Shown: positions 6,917 through 14,938, counted from the stretch's first letter. The stretch: 25,418 bases of DNA from Syntrophomonas sp. UBA4911 (GCA_002398105.1 DHCD01000021.1:1-25418), one strand, 5' to 3'. Program-made: numbers and translations. Notes: generated by a model from the sequence alone, not told the origin.

Positions 6917-7117
6917 TTAATCCACCACCTTGAATCCGGCCTTGCCAACGGCTTGCACCAGAGCCGCCCGTTCCGGCGAACCGGCAACTACGGCTTCTTT
7001 TTTGTCCAGATCCACTTTAGCCCCGGCTACACCAGCTACTCCCTGCAGGGCCTTTTCCACCGCCATTTTGCAATGATTGCAGGTCATGCCTTCGATCTTA
7101 AGAATCGTTTCACTCAT
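6917..7117 (-). CDS. copZ: Copper chaperone CopZ (heavy-metal-associated domain protein)
   Basis: This 66-residue single HMA domain carries copper in the cytoplasm and delivers it to the CopA pump. The GMTCNHC metal-binding motif places the two cysteines at residues 13 and 16. The frame is open to 7159, but the ATG at 7117 follows GGGAGGTG with good spacing and gives a normal CopZ N terminus. It is the last gene of csoR-copA-copZ. The 73-base gap after copA contains a 6-bp GAGCCG/CGGCTC hairpin (7169-7192, minus strand) that overlaps the copA stop and could tune the CopA:CopZ ratio. Confidence 0.92.
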   Translation of the reverse strand: MSETILKIEGMTCNHCKMAVEKALQGVAGVAGAKVDLDKKEAVVAGSPERAALVQAVGKAGFKVVD

Positions 7118-7190
7118 TATTTTCACCTCCCTTGCCAAAATTCGTCTGTGCTTTCTCAAGCTGCACCGGAGCCGCCCTTCAAAGACCGGC

Positions 7191-9674
7191 TCAGTCCATC
7201 AATTTCTTGCCATACCCATTGAGGAATAAAGAATTAGTTACCACCGAAACCGAGGAAAAGGCCATGGCCAGTCCGGCCCATTCCGGCGGTAGGAGTTCTC
7301 CGGTCAATGGGTAAAGAACGCCGGCCGCCACCGGAATTCCAATCACGTTATAAATCAGGGCCCAAAAAAGGTTTTGCTTTATTTTACCCAATGTTTTTCT
7401 TCCGAGCCGGATGGCCCTTTCCACATCCAACAGGTCATTGCGCACTAAAATGATATCGCCGGTTTCCTTCGCCACATCGGTTCCGGAGCCGATAGCAATC
7501 CCTATATCAGCCTGGGCCAGGGCAGGAGCATCGTTGATCCCATCGCCCACCATAGCCACTTTCAGCCCCTGTTCCTGATACTTTTGGACAATATTGATCT
7601 TATCCTGCGGAAGAATCTCGGCATTTATTTCGTCAATACCGACTTCTTCCCCCACAACCTGAGCTACTTTTTTATTATCCCCGGTGACCATGAAAGTTTT
7701 CAGTCCCAGTCCGTGCAATCGCCGGACCGCTTCCCTGGTGCTCTCTTTAAGGACGTCGGCCAAAGCAATTAAGCCGATGCCGCGGCCGTCAAGGGCGACC
7801 AGCATGGTTGTTTTTCCCTCTCCCGCCAGGCGTTGGAAATCTTGCCCAATATCGTCAAGATCAACTCCATAATTCTGCATGTGTTTCATATTGCCGATCA
7901 GCAAGCTTTTTCCCCGGTAGGAACAGGCTATTCCGTGACCGCTCTCCTCGTGATAGTCTTCGACTTCGGCTATTTCTAAATTCTCCTTACGTGCCCGAGC
8001 CGTAATCGCCTGGGCCAGGGGATGTATGGAGGGATTTTCCCCGGCGGCCGCTATTTGCAGGAGGTCTTTTTCCTGATAAGGGGCAGCCGCTATGATATCG
8101 GTAACCTCGGGAGCGCCTTTGGTGAGCGTCCCGGTCTTGTCAAAACCGATGGCCTGAATGCCGGAAACAGCTTCCAGCACCGCCGCCGATTTGAAAAGGA
8201 GGCCGCGGTTAAGGCCGACGCCACTGCCCACCATAATCGCCGTCGGGGTAGCCAGCCCCAGAGCACAGGGACAAGCGATCACCAGAACCGCGATGGCTGC
8301 CGTAAAGGCAAAAACAAAAGTGCTGTGCAGGGCCCCATACCAGATAAAGAAAGTGATCAAAGCCAGGGTTACCACCGCAGGGACAAAATAGTTGGCAATG
8401 AGATCGGCCAGGCGCTGGATAGGCGGTTTAACCCCCTGGGCTTCTTCCACCATCTTGATAATACCGGAAAGCACTGTGTCTTTACCCGTCCTGGTGGTTC
8501 TGACCTTAATGCTGCCGGAACGATTAATGGTAGCTCCGACCACCGGGTCACCGACGCCCTTGTCGACTGGAATAGACTCCCCGGTCAGCATGGCTTCGTC
8601 GATGCTGGCCTCTCCCGCAATGATTTCCCCATCCATCGGTATTCTTTCTCCGGGTTTGACCAGAACCACATCGCCGATTTTAAGGTCGGCCGCAGCGACT
8701 TCTCTTTCTTCCCCATTGACCAGCAGACGCGCCTTATCGGCTTGAAGTTCCAGCAGGCGTTTTAGGGCCTGACCGGCCCTCCCCTTCGCTTTAGCCTCCA
8801 GATATTTCCCGAAACGTACAAAAGTAATCAGCAATGCCGAGGTATCGAAAAAGGTCGGACCTTCAAAGAAAAGACCGGGGAACCACATATTAAGGGCCGT
8901 CATCACACTATAGCCATAAGAAGCCGTAATTCCCATGGCTACCAGGACGTCCATATTGGCGGAGCGGTTTTTCAAGGCGTGGTAAGCGCCGCGGTAAAAG
9001 ATCCAGCCCGCTGTAAACTGCACTACGGTAGCCAGAGCAAAAATCGTATACATCACCGGTCTGGACATGGGGAGATACATAAGAGGCATAATAGGTAAGG
9101 AAAGAACAGCGCTGAAGATGACCCAGTTGCGCTGTCGCAGCGCATCAAGATCGTTCTCATTTTCATCCCGGCTCTCCAGGGGAATATAGCCCGCATCCCT
9201 GACTTTCCCGAAAATGTCGCTGATATTAATCGTTCCGGGATCATACTCAACTGTAACCGTCTCGTTGGCAAAATTGACAGCGGCCATCGTGACTCCGGGA
9301 GTTCCTTTAAGCTTCTTCTCAATAGTCAAGGCACAGTTGCCGCAGGTCATTCCGCTTACTTTAAACTGTTCTTTTTCCCCCGTCTCGGGGTTTGGTTCCC
9401 TATCCGGAACCAGGCCGCCTGCTGCGGGAAGTTCATCTCCGTTCTCATCAGGAACAGGTCGGGTCGAATACCCCGCTTCTGCAATGGCCTGGTTTAGGTC
9501 ATCTACCCCCACCTGGGTCGGGTCAAGGGTCAGCCAAGCCCGTTGGTCAGCTAAAGACACCTGCACCTCTGCCACCCCCGGCAGTTTTTCCAGAGCTTCG
9601 CTTACCCGCCGTACACAATGTTCGCAAGACATACCGTATACGGGGATTTCCATATTTTTTGTCGTATCCGCCAT
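7191..9674 (-). CDS. copA: Copper-exporting P1B-type ATPase CopA
   Basis: This membrane pump expels Cu(I) using ATP. From the ATG at 9674 the protein has 827 residues. Two N-terminal HMA domains carry GMSCEHC (Cys 17 and 20) and GMTCGNC (about 108-114). Membrane segments follow, then TGES (about 364-367, actuator domain), the transport motif CPC (468-470), the phosphorylation motif DKTGT with Asp512, HP (551-552) and GDGIND (710-715). A C-terminal SSVSVVTNS segment completes the P1B-1 signature. The GTG five codons upstream is rejected because GGGAGAG lies between it and the ATG. It is cotranscribed with csoR (45-base gap) and copZ. Confidence 0.96.
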   Translation of the reverse strand: MADTTKNMEIPVYGMSCEHCVRRVSEALEKLPGVAEVQVSLADQRAWLTLDPTQVGVDDLNQAIAEAGYSTRPVPDENGDELPAAGGLVPDREPNPETGEKEQFKVSGMTCGNCALTIEKKLKGTPGVTMAAVNFANETVTVEYDPGTINISDIFGKVRDAGYIPLESRDENENDLDALRQRNWVIFSAVLSLPIMPLMYLPMSRPVMYTIFALATVVQFTAGWIFYRGAYHALKNRSANMDVLVAMGITASYGYSVMTALNMWFPGLFFEGPTFFDTSALLITFVRFGKYLEAKAKGRAGQALKRLLELQADKARLLVNGEEREVAAADLKIGDVVLVKPGERIPMDGEIIAGEASIDEAMLTGESIPVDKGVGDPVVGATINRSGSIKVRTTRTGKDTVLSGIIKMVEEAQGVKPPIQRLADLIANYFVPAVVTLALITFFIWYGALHSTFVFAFTAAIAVLVIACPCALGLATPTAIMVGSGVGLNRGLLFKSAAVLEAVSGIQAIGFDKTGTLTKGAPEVTDIIAAAPYQEKDLLQIAAAGENPSIHPLAQAITARARKENLEIAEVEDYHEESGHGIACSYRGKSLLIGNMKHMQNYGVDLDDIGQDFQRLAGEGKTTMLVALDGRGIGLIALADVLKESTREAVRRLHGLGLKTFMVTGDNKKVAQVVGEEVGIDEINAEILPQDKINIVQKYQEQGLKVAMVGDGINDAPALAQADIGIAIGSGTDVAKETGDIILVRNDLLDVERAIRLGRKTLGKIKQNLFWALIYNVIGIPVAAGVLYPLTGELLPPEWAGLAMAFSSVSVVTNSLFLNGYGKKLMD

Positions 9675-9719
9675 AGCTATCTCTCCCACCGGATGCCAGC
9701 AGCTAATTATATCGGCACC

Positions 9720-10052
9720 CTATTTAATCAGTTTAAAGATAGTTTTTACCACTTCATCAATAACTTCTTCGTCACCGGCCTGAAGCTGTTCCATAACGCA
9801 AGACTTCATATGTTTCTCCAGCAATAGCTTGGCAACTCCATATAGAGCGGATTGAGCGGAGGCAATCTGGTTCAGAATATCATCGCAATATACATGCCGC
9901 TCAATCATGCCTTTAATGCCGCGCACCTGCCCTTCAATCCGGTTCATCCTATTGACCAGTTCGCGGATGGTTTTCTCATTATGATGACTGAGCCGTTTGC
10001 CATTCTCCGGGTCCTCCTGACAGCCGGAACAGGAATTCTGTATCTCATCCAT
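9720..10052 (-). CDS. csoR: Copper-sensing transcriptional repressor CsoR
   Basis: This is a DUF156-family all-helical DNA-binding repressor of 110 residues. The Cu(I)-binding triad is complete: Cys56 in HVYCDDIL, then His81 and Cys85 in EKHMKSC. RMNRIEGQVRGIKGMIE (about 35-51) is the family helix 1. The N terminus adds a short Cys-containing tail (Cys 8 and 11) outside the core. It is the first gene of csoR-copA-copZ, starts after GGGGGTGAT, and sits just behind a promoter with a G-tract that may be its own operator. Copper binding should release the repressor and induce the pump and chaperone. Confidence 0.93.
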   Translation of the reverse strand: MDEIQNSCSGCQEDPENGKRLSHHNEKTIRELVNRMNRIEGQVRGIKGMIERHVYCDDILNQIASAQSALYGVAKLLLEKHMKSCVMEQLQAGDEEVIDEVVKTIFKLIK

Positions 10053-10094
10053 GGGATCACCCCCTTATTATTATCCGCTGGTTTTCATATAAAT

Positions 10095-10123
10095 ATAGTA
10101 TACCACCCTATCCTATATTGCAA
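10095..10123 (-). promoter_or_regulatory. Candidate promoter and CsoR site of the csoR-copA-copZ operon
   Basis: On the minus strand TTGCAA (10118-10123), a 17-base spacer and TACTAT (10095-10100) form a promoter; TATACT at 15 bases is an alternative -10. The spacer contains GGATAGGGTGGTA, a G-tract of the kind bound by CsoR/RcnR-type repressors. It is not a perfect palindrome, so the operator call is inference. The site is about 45 bases upstream of the csoR start. Confidence 0.5.
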
Positions 10124-10221
10124 TCACCATTATATTTTTTTTAATTCCGCTGTCAAAAATCCGGGTTGGCTTATAAGCTGTCAGACGTGATATAGCCGTC
10201 GTTAAACTGGCAGTAGAATCA

Positions 10222-10590
10222 TCAATTGCCTTCTATAAGATCCTGTCTGAGACTGCGGGCTTCTTTGAGGTAGATATGCTTTATTTCCTGCTGGCTTTTG
10301 CCGGTATTCACATGCAACAGCACCCGGATACAGTGGTGAAGGGAACCAGGTACCTCAATTTCCTGAAAACACAGCAAAGGCACCTTGTCCCAACCAATAG
10401 ACCGGGCGGCTGCGGCCGGGAAAACTGACCGCAGGTCGGAGGTTACCGTAAAAAGAGCGCTGGCAACATCATTGATGGCAAAGCCATTCTCCGCTTGCAT
10501 CAGTTGCAGCAATTCCCGCGTCGCCTGCAAAATCTCCTCCACGCTGTCCTCTTTTACCGTTGTGGCTCCCCGAATTCCTCTCATCATCAT
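10222..10590 (-). CDS. aroH: Chorismate mutase, AroH type
   Basis: The enzyme rearranges chorismate to prephenate for phenylalanine and tyrosine synthesis. It belongs to the monofunctional trimeric AroH class. From the ATG at 10590 the protein has 122 residues. Active-site residues align with Bacillus subtilis AroH: Arg7 in RGIRGATTV, Glu77 in FQEIEV, Arg89 in HHCIRVLLHV and Tyr107 in KHIYLKEA. The ATG at 10590 is preferred over the TTG at 10596 because GGTGG lies seven bases before it; ATGs repeat at the next two codons. It is 26 bases behind the HutP-family gene and is probably cotranscribed with it. Confidence 0.92.
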   Translation of the reverse strand: MMMRGIRGATTVKEDSVEEILQATRELLQLMQAENGFAINDVASALFTVTSDLRSVFPAAAARSIGWDKVPLLCFQEIEVPGSLHHCIRVLLHVNTGKSQQEIKHIYLKEARSLRQDLIEGN

Positions 10591-10616
10591 ATTCAATCCA
10601 CCATTGATAATAATTA

Positions 10617-11033
10617 TTAAGCTACTGCCCGATGGCCCAGACCGATAGCGACTTCATCCAGGTGCAAAAGGCCGATACCCATAAATATGGCCACACTCAC
10701 ATGGTCGTGATGGCGGGCGATGCCAATTTTGCCTCCTACATTCAAACCCAGGGCTTTGGGCATAATCTGCGCAATAGCTTCCCGGGCGGCACCGGCTACC
10801 GCGCCTTCGTCAGGATGGCTGTCTTTGATAACCCCTTCCCTTTTAGCTGCCACTACCGCCCGCTCCACGATTTTTCCCACCGAACTGATGAATTCTCCGC
10901 CATAATCAACCGCAACTGCCTTTACAGCCTGCTCCTCCAACAATAGCTTTTTTAAATGACTTTCTTCCTGCCGGGTTGAGGTAAGCGCCATCTTTATTGC
11001 AGCCGTAGCAACTATTTTACTGCCTACTTCCAT
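10617..11033 (-). CDS. HutP-family protein
   Basis: This 138-residue protein belongs to the HutP family. Bacillus HutP is an L-histidine- and Mg2+-dependent RNA-binding antiterminator of the histidine-utilisation operon. The family C-terminal half is clear: GAVAGAAREAI, GLNVGGKIGIARHHDHVSVAIF, then GIGLLHLDEVAIGLGH. Compared with my recollection of B. subtilis HutP (metal/histidine ligands near His73, His77 and His138), His73 and the third His (here His124) are present while the second is Gly. No hut gene is in the window; the neighbour is aroH. The ATG at 11033 is chosen because AAGGTGG lies eight bases before it; a GTG just upstream is possible. The role here is unknown. Confidence 0.8.
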   Translation of the reverse strand: MEVGSKIVATAAIKMALTSTRQEESHLKKLLLEEQAVKAVAVDYGGEFISSVGKIVERAVVAAKREGVIKDSHPDEGAVAGAAREAIAQIMPKALGLNVGGKIGIARHHDHVSVAIFMGIGLLHLDEVAIGLGHRAVA

Positions 11034-11064
11034 CACCGATTCCACCTTTTTATAGACTATAGCT

Positions 11065-11574
11065 TTATTTTACTATAATTTTGCCCAGCATTACTATGCC
11101 TTGATTAGCTGTATACACAGTACCTCTTTCAGGGAAAGACAGATTAGAGGAGGTATTTTCTATTTTATACTCAACCGGGAAGCTATAGGCACGGGAATCT
11201 ATCTCCAGCACATCTCCGGCTTGCAGCAGAAGTTTTACCTCCTTGTTCTGGAACCGGGCCTTTTCATTGCCATTAACCAGTACGATAGTTCGCGGCAAAG
11301 AGGAGAAGTCTTCAATGGTTAATATCATCCCGGCTTGAGGGGATTGAGCTTTCAGGACATTGATCTGCTGCTTGTCCCCGGTGCTTTCCGCTGCATCTCC
11401 GGCCACAGGATACTCCACCACTTGCCCTTCCATCCTTTCACTCCAGCTCAAGTACAGCCGTAAAGGATCATGGGTCATTATCCCCTGCACCACCACAATC
11501 ACCAGCAGACTCAGAACGATAATTCGTATAAGGTATTTTTCCACTCTATTTATAAAGCTTTTGAAAGCAATCAT
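11065..11574 (-). CDS. Membrane-anchored protein of unknown function
   Basis: I do not recognise this 169-residue protein. It has a short basic N terminus, one strong hydrophobic segment at about residues 17-33 (LIRIIVLSLLVIVVVQG), and a polar remainder predicted to lie outside the membrane. The C-terminal part is rich in beta-type alternation (VLVNGNEKARFQNKEVKLLLQAGDVLEID in outline). No signal-peptidase or lipobox site is evident. The ATG has GGAGGAG directly upstream at only two bases spacing, which is unusually tight. It lies 31 bases upstream of the HutP-family gene and may head the group unknown-hutP-aroH. Confidence 0.65.
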   Translation of the reverse strand: MIAFKSFINRVEKYLIRIIVLSLLVIVVVQGIMTHDPLRLYLSWSERMEGQVVEYPVAGDAAESTGDKQQINVLKAQSPQAGMILTIEDFSSLPRTIVLVNGNEKARFQNKEVKLLLQAGDVLEIDSRAYSFPVEYKIENTSSNLSFPERGTVYTANQGIVMLGKIIVK

Positions 11575-11874
11575 CTCCTCCGGGAGTAGTTTCTCCTCTA
11601 TCTTATGCCCCTGCCGGAGAGATTATCCGTTTATTCATTGGCTTGAAATAGGTTACAGCCTGTTTCTCATACCAGGTTTACTTTCAGGCTGGATTTAATT
11701 TATTAAGTTATTAGGAATTAAAGTTAAAAAGCTCGAAAGGTAATAGCCAGCCGGCATGGCTGTAAGGCAAGTATTAAGGTGATTTTTCCATAACTTTCGG
11801 CGACGGTGACTATAGCCTCACCGGGCATCAGCGGGAGTTGACCTCCAAATGATGCTTATATGGTTGAGGAAGAA
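11575..11874. other. 300-base noncoding gap with several potential stems
   Basis: The gap lies between the unknown membrane protein gene and the HDOD gene, both minus strand. It contains CAGCCTG/CAGGCTG (7 bp, loop 22, at about 11656-11691), AGCCA/TGGCT around 11740-11760, and GGTGA/TCACC near 11804-11821. None is followed by a clear U-tract. I could not match it to a known riboswitch. It may hold the terminator of the HDOD group and the promoter of the next group. Confidence 0.45.
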
Positions 11875-12726
11875 TTACTTTATTTCAAAAATCTGTTGGT
11901 CACTAAAGACGTCTATTAATTCGGAAATAATGTTTTCAATCTCTATCTCATCCAAGCCCAGCAATTGCATAGCTTCTCCTGACATGGGGTAGAGCATTCC
12001 GTCTATTCCCACACCGATTCCCATAGCTACGCAAACTGCATCGGCCAGATGAACTATGGCGGTAAGACGCCGATTAACTTTAGCCTCATCCGGACTATGG
12101 TGGAGTTGAATGGCTTCAACCGTTTCCGGGGGGAGGTTCCATTTTTCTGCCACCCGGGCCCCTACCTGGGCATGGTTGAATCCTAATATTTCATCTTCGG
12201 CGTTGATAAAAGAAATGTTGTCATCCGTCACCTTGGCTACCACCTCACGGTAGGCCTCCTGCATGGTGCCGTTAAGGATCACCTTGCCGATGTCGTGCAG
12301 CAGAGCAGCGGTATAGGCCAGATCCAGGAGAGCGAATTTAGATTTGCGGGCAATAAGGCGGGCGGCCATGGCAGTACATTGCGAATGGCGCCACAGTTCT
12401 CCATATTCCAGAGCATAGCCCGGCATTTCCTGAACCAGTATGTCGCTCACCGAAGCCGCCATAACAATACTGCGCAGGGTGCGAAAGCCCAGCAGCACAA
12501 TGGCATCGGTAATACTTCCAATCCGACGGGGGAAACCGTAAAAGGCAGAGTTGGCCATTTTCAGAACCCGGGCGGTTATAGCCTGATCCTGGCTTAATAC
12601 CCGGTTGATGTCCTGGGCGGTGGAATCGGGGTCTTCAGTAAGCTTTATTACCTGAACCACCACCTGGGGCAATGCCGGCAGATCGTTTACTGCTTCCACA
12701 ATGGCTTCAATACTGATTTTTCCCAT
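11875..12726 (-). CDS. HDOD-domain protein (metal-dependent HD hydrolase-like)
   Basis: HDOD proteins act in signalling and are often tied to cyclic-di-GMP, chemotaxis or stress responses; many lack catalysis. This one has 283 residues from the ATG at 12726. The HDOD core covers about residues 12-210: LPALPQVVVQVIKL, DPDSTAQDINRVLSQDQAI, RVLKMANSAFYGFPRRI, then LHDIGK with the His-Asp pair at 144-145. No second domain such as EAL, GGDEF or a receiver is visible. The start is chosen after GGAGGGG at about 12735-12741; the longer frame to 12807 overlaps the gene before it. It lies 22 bases after the unknown gene at 12749-13183. Confidence 0.88.
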   Translation of the reverse strand: MGKISIEAIVEAVNDLPALPQVVVQVIKLTEDPDSTAQDINRVLSQDQAITARVLKMANSAFYGFPRRIGSITDAIVLLGFRTLRSIVMAASVSDILVQEMPGYALEYGELWRHSQCTAMAARLIARKSKFALLDLAYTAALLHDIGKVILNGTMQEAYREVVAKVTDDNISFINAEDEILGFNHAQVGARVAEKWNLPPETVEAIQLHHSPDEAKVNRRLTAIVHLADAVCVAMGIGVGIDGMLYPMSGEAMQLLGLDEIEIENIISELIDVFSDQQIFEIK

Positions 12727-12748
12727 TTTACCGACCCCTCCCTCATAC

Positions 12749-13183
12749 CTATTTCCAGTTATCAATCTTGCGCTCCAGATAATGACGATAGCTGATAAGC
12801 TGCTCATTTACCCTAAGCAGTAAGCGCTCCATTTCCAGTTTCGAAAATGTGAGCTGGTCAGGCTGAAGTATCTCCACGGTACGGAATTCCTCTTTCATTA
12901 TAAAACGTATCACGTCTTCCAGTGAGTCTGCGCCCAACACGATAATAACCGGGGCATAGCATATCTCTCTGCCGGTGATTTCATCAATCACCGAGTATAT
13001 TTCCTGGCTCATATCAATATCTTCAATATGTATTCCTTGAGTGGGTATATTGCGCATCTGTGAAACTTTATGCTGTCTCGTTTCTTCAGCCACCTGTTCA
13101 ATACCCTTGCCGCCGAAGAATTTTTTTCCGGATTTTGCCCTGCCCATGTAATCAAAGCGTACCTTTAATCTTAAGCCGTTCAA
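12749..13183 (-). CDS. Unrecognised small cytoplasmic protein
   Basis: I do not recognise this 144-residue protein. It is soluble and charged. The N-terminal part is basic (YMGRAKSGKKFFGGKG near 12-27), the middle holds an acidic stretch (HIEDIDMSQEIYSVIDEITG), then a hydrophobic strand (APVIIVLGADS), and the C terminus looks helical (KLEMERLLLRVNEQLISYRHYLERK). I place the start at the TTG at 13183 because GGGGGAGG ends five bases before it; ATGs at 13201 and 13198 lie upstream of that site and have no site of their own. It sits between the cobT-like gene (21-base gap) and the HDOD gene (22-base gap), so it is almost surely cotranscribed. Confidence 0.7.
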   Translation of the reverse strand: MNGLRLKVRFDYMGRAKSGKKFFGGKGIEQVAEETRQHKVSQMRNIPTQGIHIEDIDMSQEIYSVIDEITGREICYAPVIIVLGADSLEDVIRFIMKEEFRTVEILQPDQLTFSKLEMERLLLRVNEQLISYRHYLERKIDNWK

Positions 13184-13204
13184 TGGTTCCTCCCCCATCA
13201 TTTT

Positions 13205-14128
13205 TTATTTATTATCCGGCCAAGCGCTTTTTATAAGCCGGGCCAGATGGAGCCCCAGAACTGCCGCCAACCCTTCCCCATAATCAATATCCATATCAAA
13301 CAGGAATTCCAGGCCCAGCCGTTCTATTATAAGACCGTGCCCCGTCTGATTGGATAGACTGGGTACCAGCAGGTATTCCCCTAAAGAAGAATCAAAGCAG
13401 CTGGCCAGCAAGGCCGCTACCGCAGTAACATACCCATCCAGTATGATTGGGATTCTTTTTTCCCTGACCCGGGTGATAAATCCGGTTAGAGCCGCTATTT
13501 CCAGCCCGCCAAACCTCATCAGGATATCGGTTACACTGTCCGGCTGAGGCTTTCGTAATGCCATCGCTCTGGATATAATATCGACTTTTTTCTCTATTAC
13601 TTTACTATCCCCGGAACCTTTCCCGGTCAGATGGATAGGATTTATGCCGGTCACGGAACTGGCAATGGCTGCCGCACAAAGGGTGTCTGAAATTCCGATT
13701 TCACCTATTAATATTATATCAAAATTCGAGACCACCATTTCATCCCACAGCCGGGCGCCTGCCTGCAGCGCCCTCAGAACTTCGGCTTCCTGTAAAGCGT
13801 CTTCATACAGAAAGTTCCTGCTCCCTCTGCGAATATTGTAATCTATTATGCAAGCATCATCTACCGGATTTGCCAAACCCACATCAATAATTATTTCGCT
13901 GCTGCCCATCTGCTTGAGCAGCCTGGCCGTGGGCGACCTGCCTTCAAGGTGCTCCTTTACTATAAGGGCTGACTGCATAGGTGGGTAGCTGCCGGTATGT
14001 TCATGACTGATGCCATTGTCGCCGGTGAAAATAAGTAAAACAGCGTTATTGCAGCTGCATTCCAGGGCTTCCAATTTTTTATGCCAGCCGGCTATGCGCC
14101 CCATTGCCGCCCATCTGATATTGTCCAT
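13205..14128 (-). CDS. CobT-like nicotinate-nucleotide:base phosphoribosyltransferase, short N terminus
   Basis: CobT makes alpha-ribazole phosphate-type nucleotides, the lower ligand of cobamides, from nicotinate mononucleotide and a base. This protein has 307 residues against about 350 in the family. The catalytic glutamates seen in Salmonella CobT have counterparts: Glu143 in GEIGISDT and Glu285 in DYGEGLAAVL. LTGKGSGDSKVIEKKVD matches the nucleotide-phosphate loop region. The usual KPPGSLG segment at the N terminus is missing; the chain begins where LGRLE would be. The ATG at 14128 has AAAGGAG 13 bases upstream, too far to be ideal, while an out-of-frame ATG at the right distance opens only an 18-codon frame. 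A specialised paralogue or N-terminal damage are both possible. Confidence 0.75.
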   Translation of the reverse strand: MDNIRWAAMGRIAGWHKKLEALECSCNNAVLLIFTGDNGISHEHTGSYPPMQSALIVKEHLEGRSPTARLLKQMGSSEIIIDVGLANPVDDACIIDYNIRRGSRNFLYEDALQEAEVLRALQAGARLWDEMVVSNFDIILIGEIGISDTLCAAAIASSVTGINPIHLTGKGSGDSKVIEKKVDIISRAMALRKPQPDSVTDILMRFGGLEIAALTGFITRVREKRIPIILDGYVTAVAALLASCFDSSLGEYLLVPSLSNQTGHGLIIERLGLEFLFDMDIDYGEGLAAVLGLHLARLIKSAWPDNK

Positions 14129-14174
14129 CAACCATCAATAACTCCTTTGCCATTAGCTGTAAAAATCAGCGGCA

Positions 14175-14903
14175 TTACCTCTGCCTCCGCTGGCGTAAAG
14201 CCTTATTTTTTAAGCTTCGTACCTCTTCGGGAGTTAAAAAGCGATACTCACCTGGGGCGACCCCATGCAGAGTCAAGTTTTCTATAGCGGTTCTTTTTAG
14301 TTTGAGCAGCGGGTGTCCCGCCGCCGCACACATTCTTTTCACCTGTCGCTTTCTGCCTTCATGGATTTTTATTTCCAGTCTGGCCTTATCTTTATATTCA
14401 TGTAAAACCCTCACCTCTGCAGGTGCAGTGCGGCCATCTTCCAGTTCCAGGCCCTGGCGCAGCATGGTCAGAGCATTTTCCCCGGGAATTCCCCGCACCA
14501 GCGCCTGATAGGTTTTGCTCATTTCATAGCGGGGATGCATCATCAGATTGGAAAAATCCCCATCATTGCTGAGAAGTAAAATACCCTCGGTATCATAGTC
14601 CAGTCTTCCTACCGGATAAACCCGCTGGCTTACTCCCTTTAAGATAGTCAATACCGTAGGCCGGCCCTGAGGATCATGGACGCTGCTGATATAGCCGGCA
14701 GGCTTATTAAGCAATATGTATACGCTTTCTTCTTTTTCAATAAGACGGTCGTCAAATTCGACCTGGTCCTCACCGGGTACGATAGTGCATCCCTTTTCCC
14801 ATACCGGTACCCCATTTACCCTGACCCGGCCTTGAATGATCAATTCCTCAGCCTTACGCCTGGAAGCAATGCCTGCCTCGGCCAAATATTTTGCCAGTCT
14901 CAA
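14175..14903 (-). CDS. rluB: RsuA/RluB-family pseudouridine synthase
   Basis: The enzyme converts specific uridines in ribosomal RNA to pseudouridine; the RluB branch acts on 23S rRNA. The 242-residue protein has an N-terminal S4 RNA-binding domain (about 1-60, RLAKYLAEAGIASRRKAEELI) and the catalytic domain with GRLDYDTEGILLLSNDG, where Asp102 is the nucleophile. KTYQALVRG and EGRKRQVKRM are further family motifs. The start is TTG, with AGAGG seven bases upstream; no ATG near it fits the S4 domain. A palindrome (14916-14938) touches its ribosome binding site. It precedes the cobT-like gene by 46 bases on the same strand. RluB versus RsuA cannot be settled by eye. Confidence 0.9.
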   Translation of the reverse strand: MRLAKYLAEAGIASRRKAEELIIQGRVRVNGVPVWEKGCTIVPGEDQVEFDDRLIEKEESVYILLNKPAGYISSVHDPQGRPTVLTILKGVSQRVYPVGRLDYDTEGILLLSNDGDFSNLMMHPRYEMSKTYQALVRGIPGENALTMLRQGLELEDGRTAPAEVRVLHEYKDKARLEIKIHEGRKRQVKRMCAAAGHPLLKLKRTAIENLTLHGVAPGEYRFLTPEEVRSLKNKALRQRRQR

Positions 14904-14915
14904 TTTATTACCTCT

Positions 14916-14938
14916 TTAGAATTTATACTAAATTCTAA
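14916..14938. promoter_or_regulatory. Perfect 10-bp palindrome at the rluB ribosome binding site
   Basis: TTAGAATTTA and TAAATTCTAA flank a three-base TAC centre. The symmetry is perfect and it overlaps the rluB Shine-Dalgarno sequence. It could be an operator or an mRNA hairpin that controls rluB translation. No regulator is identified. Confidence 0.5.

Noticed and set aside
8022..8765. 247-codon plus-strand frame opposite copA
   Set aside because: Antisense shadow of a strongly conserved ATPase gene, with no domain or start signal.
11694..11874. Cyclic-di-GMP or cyclic-di-AMP riboswitch
   Set aside because: A few short segments recall these motifs, but the conserved core and pairing order could not be found on either strand.
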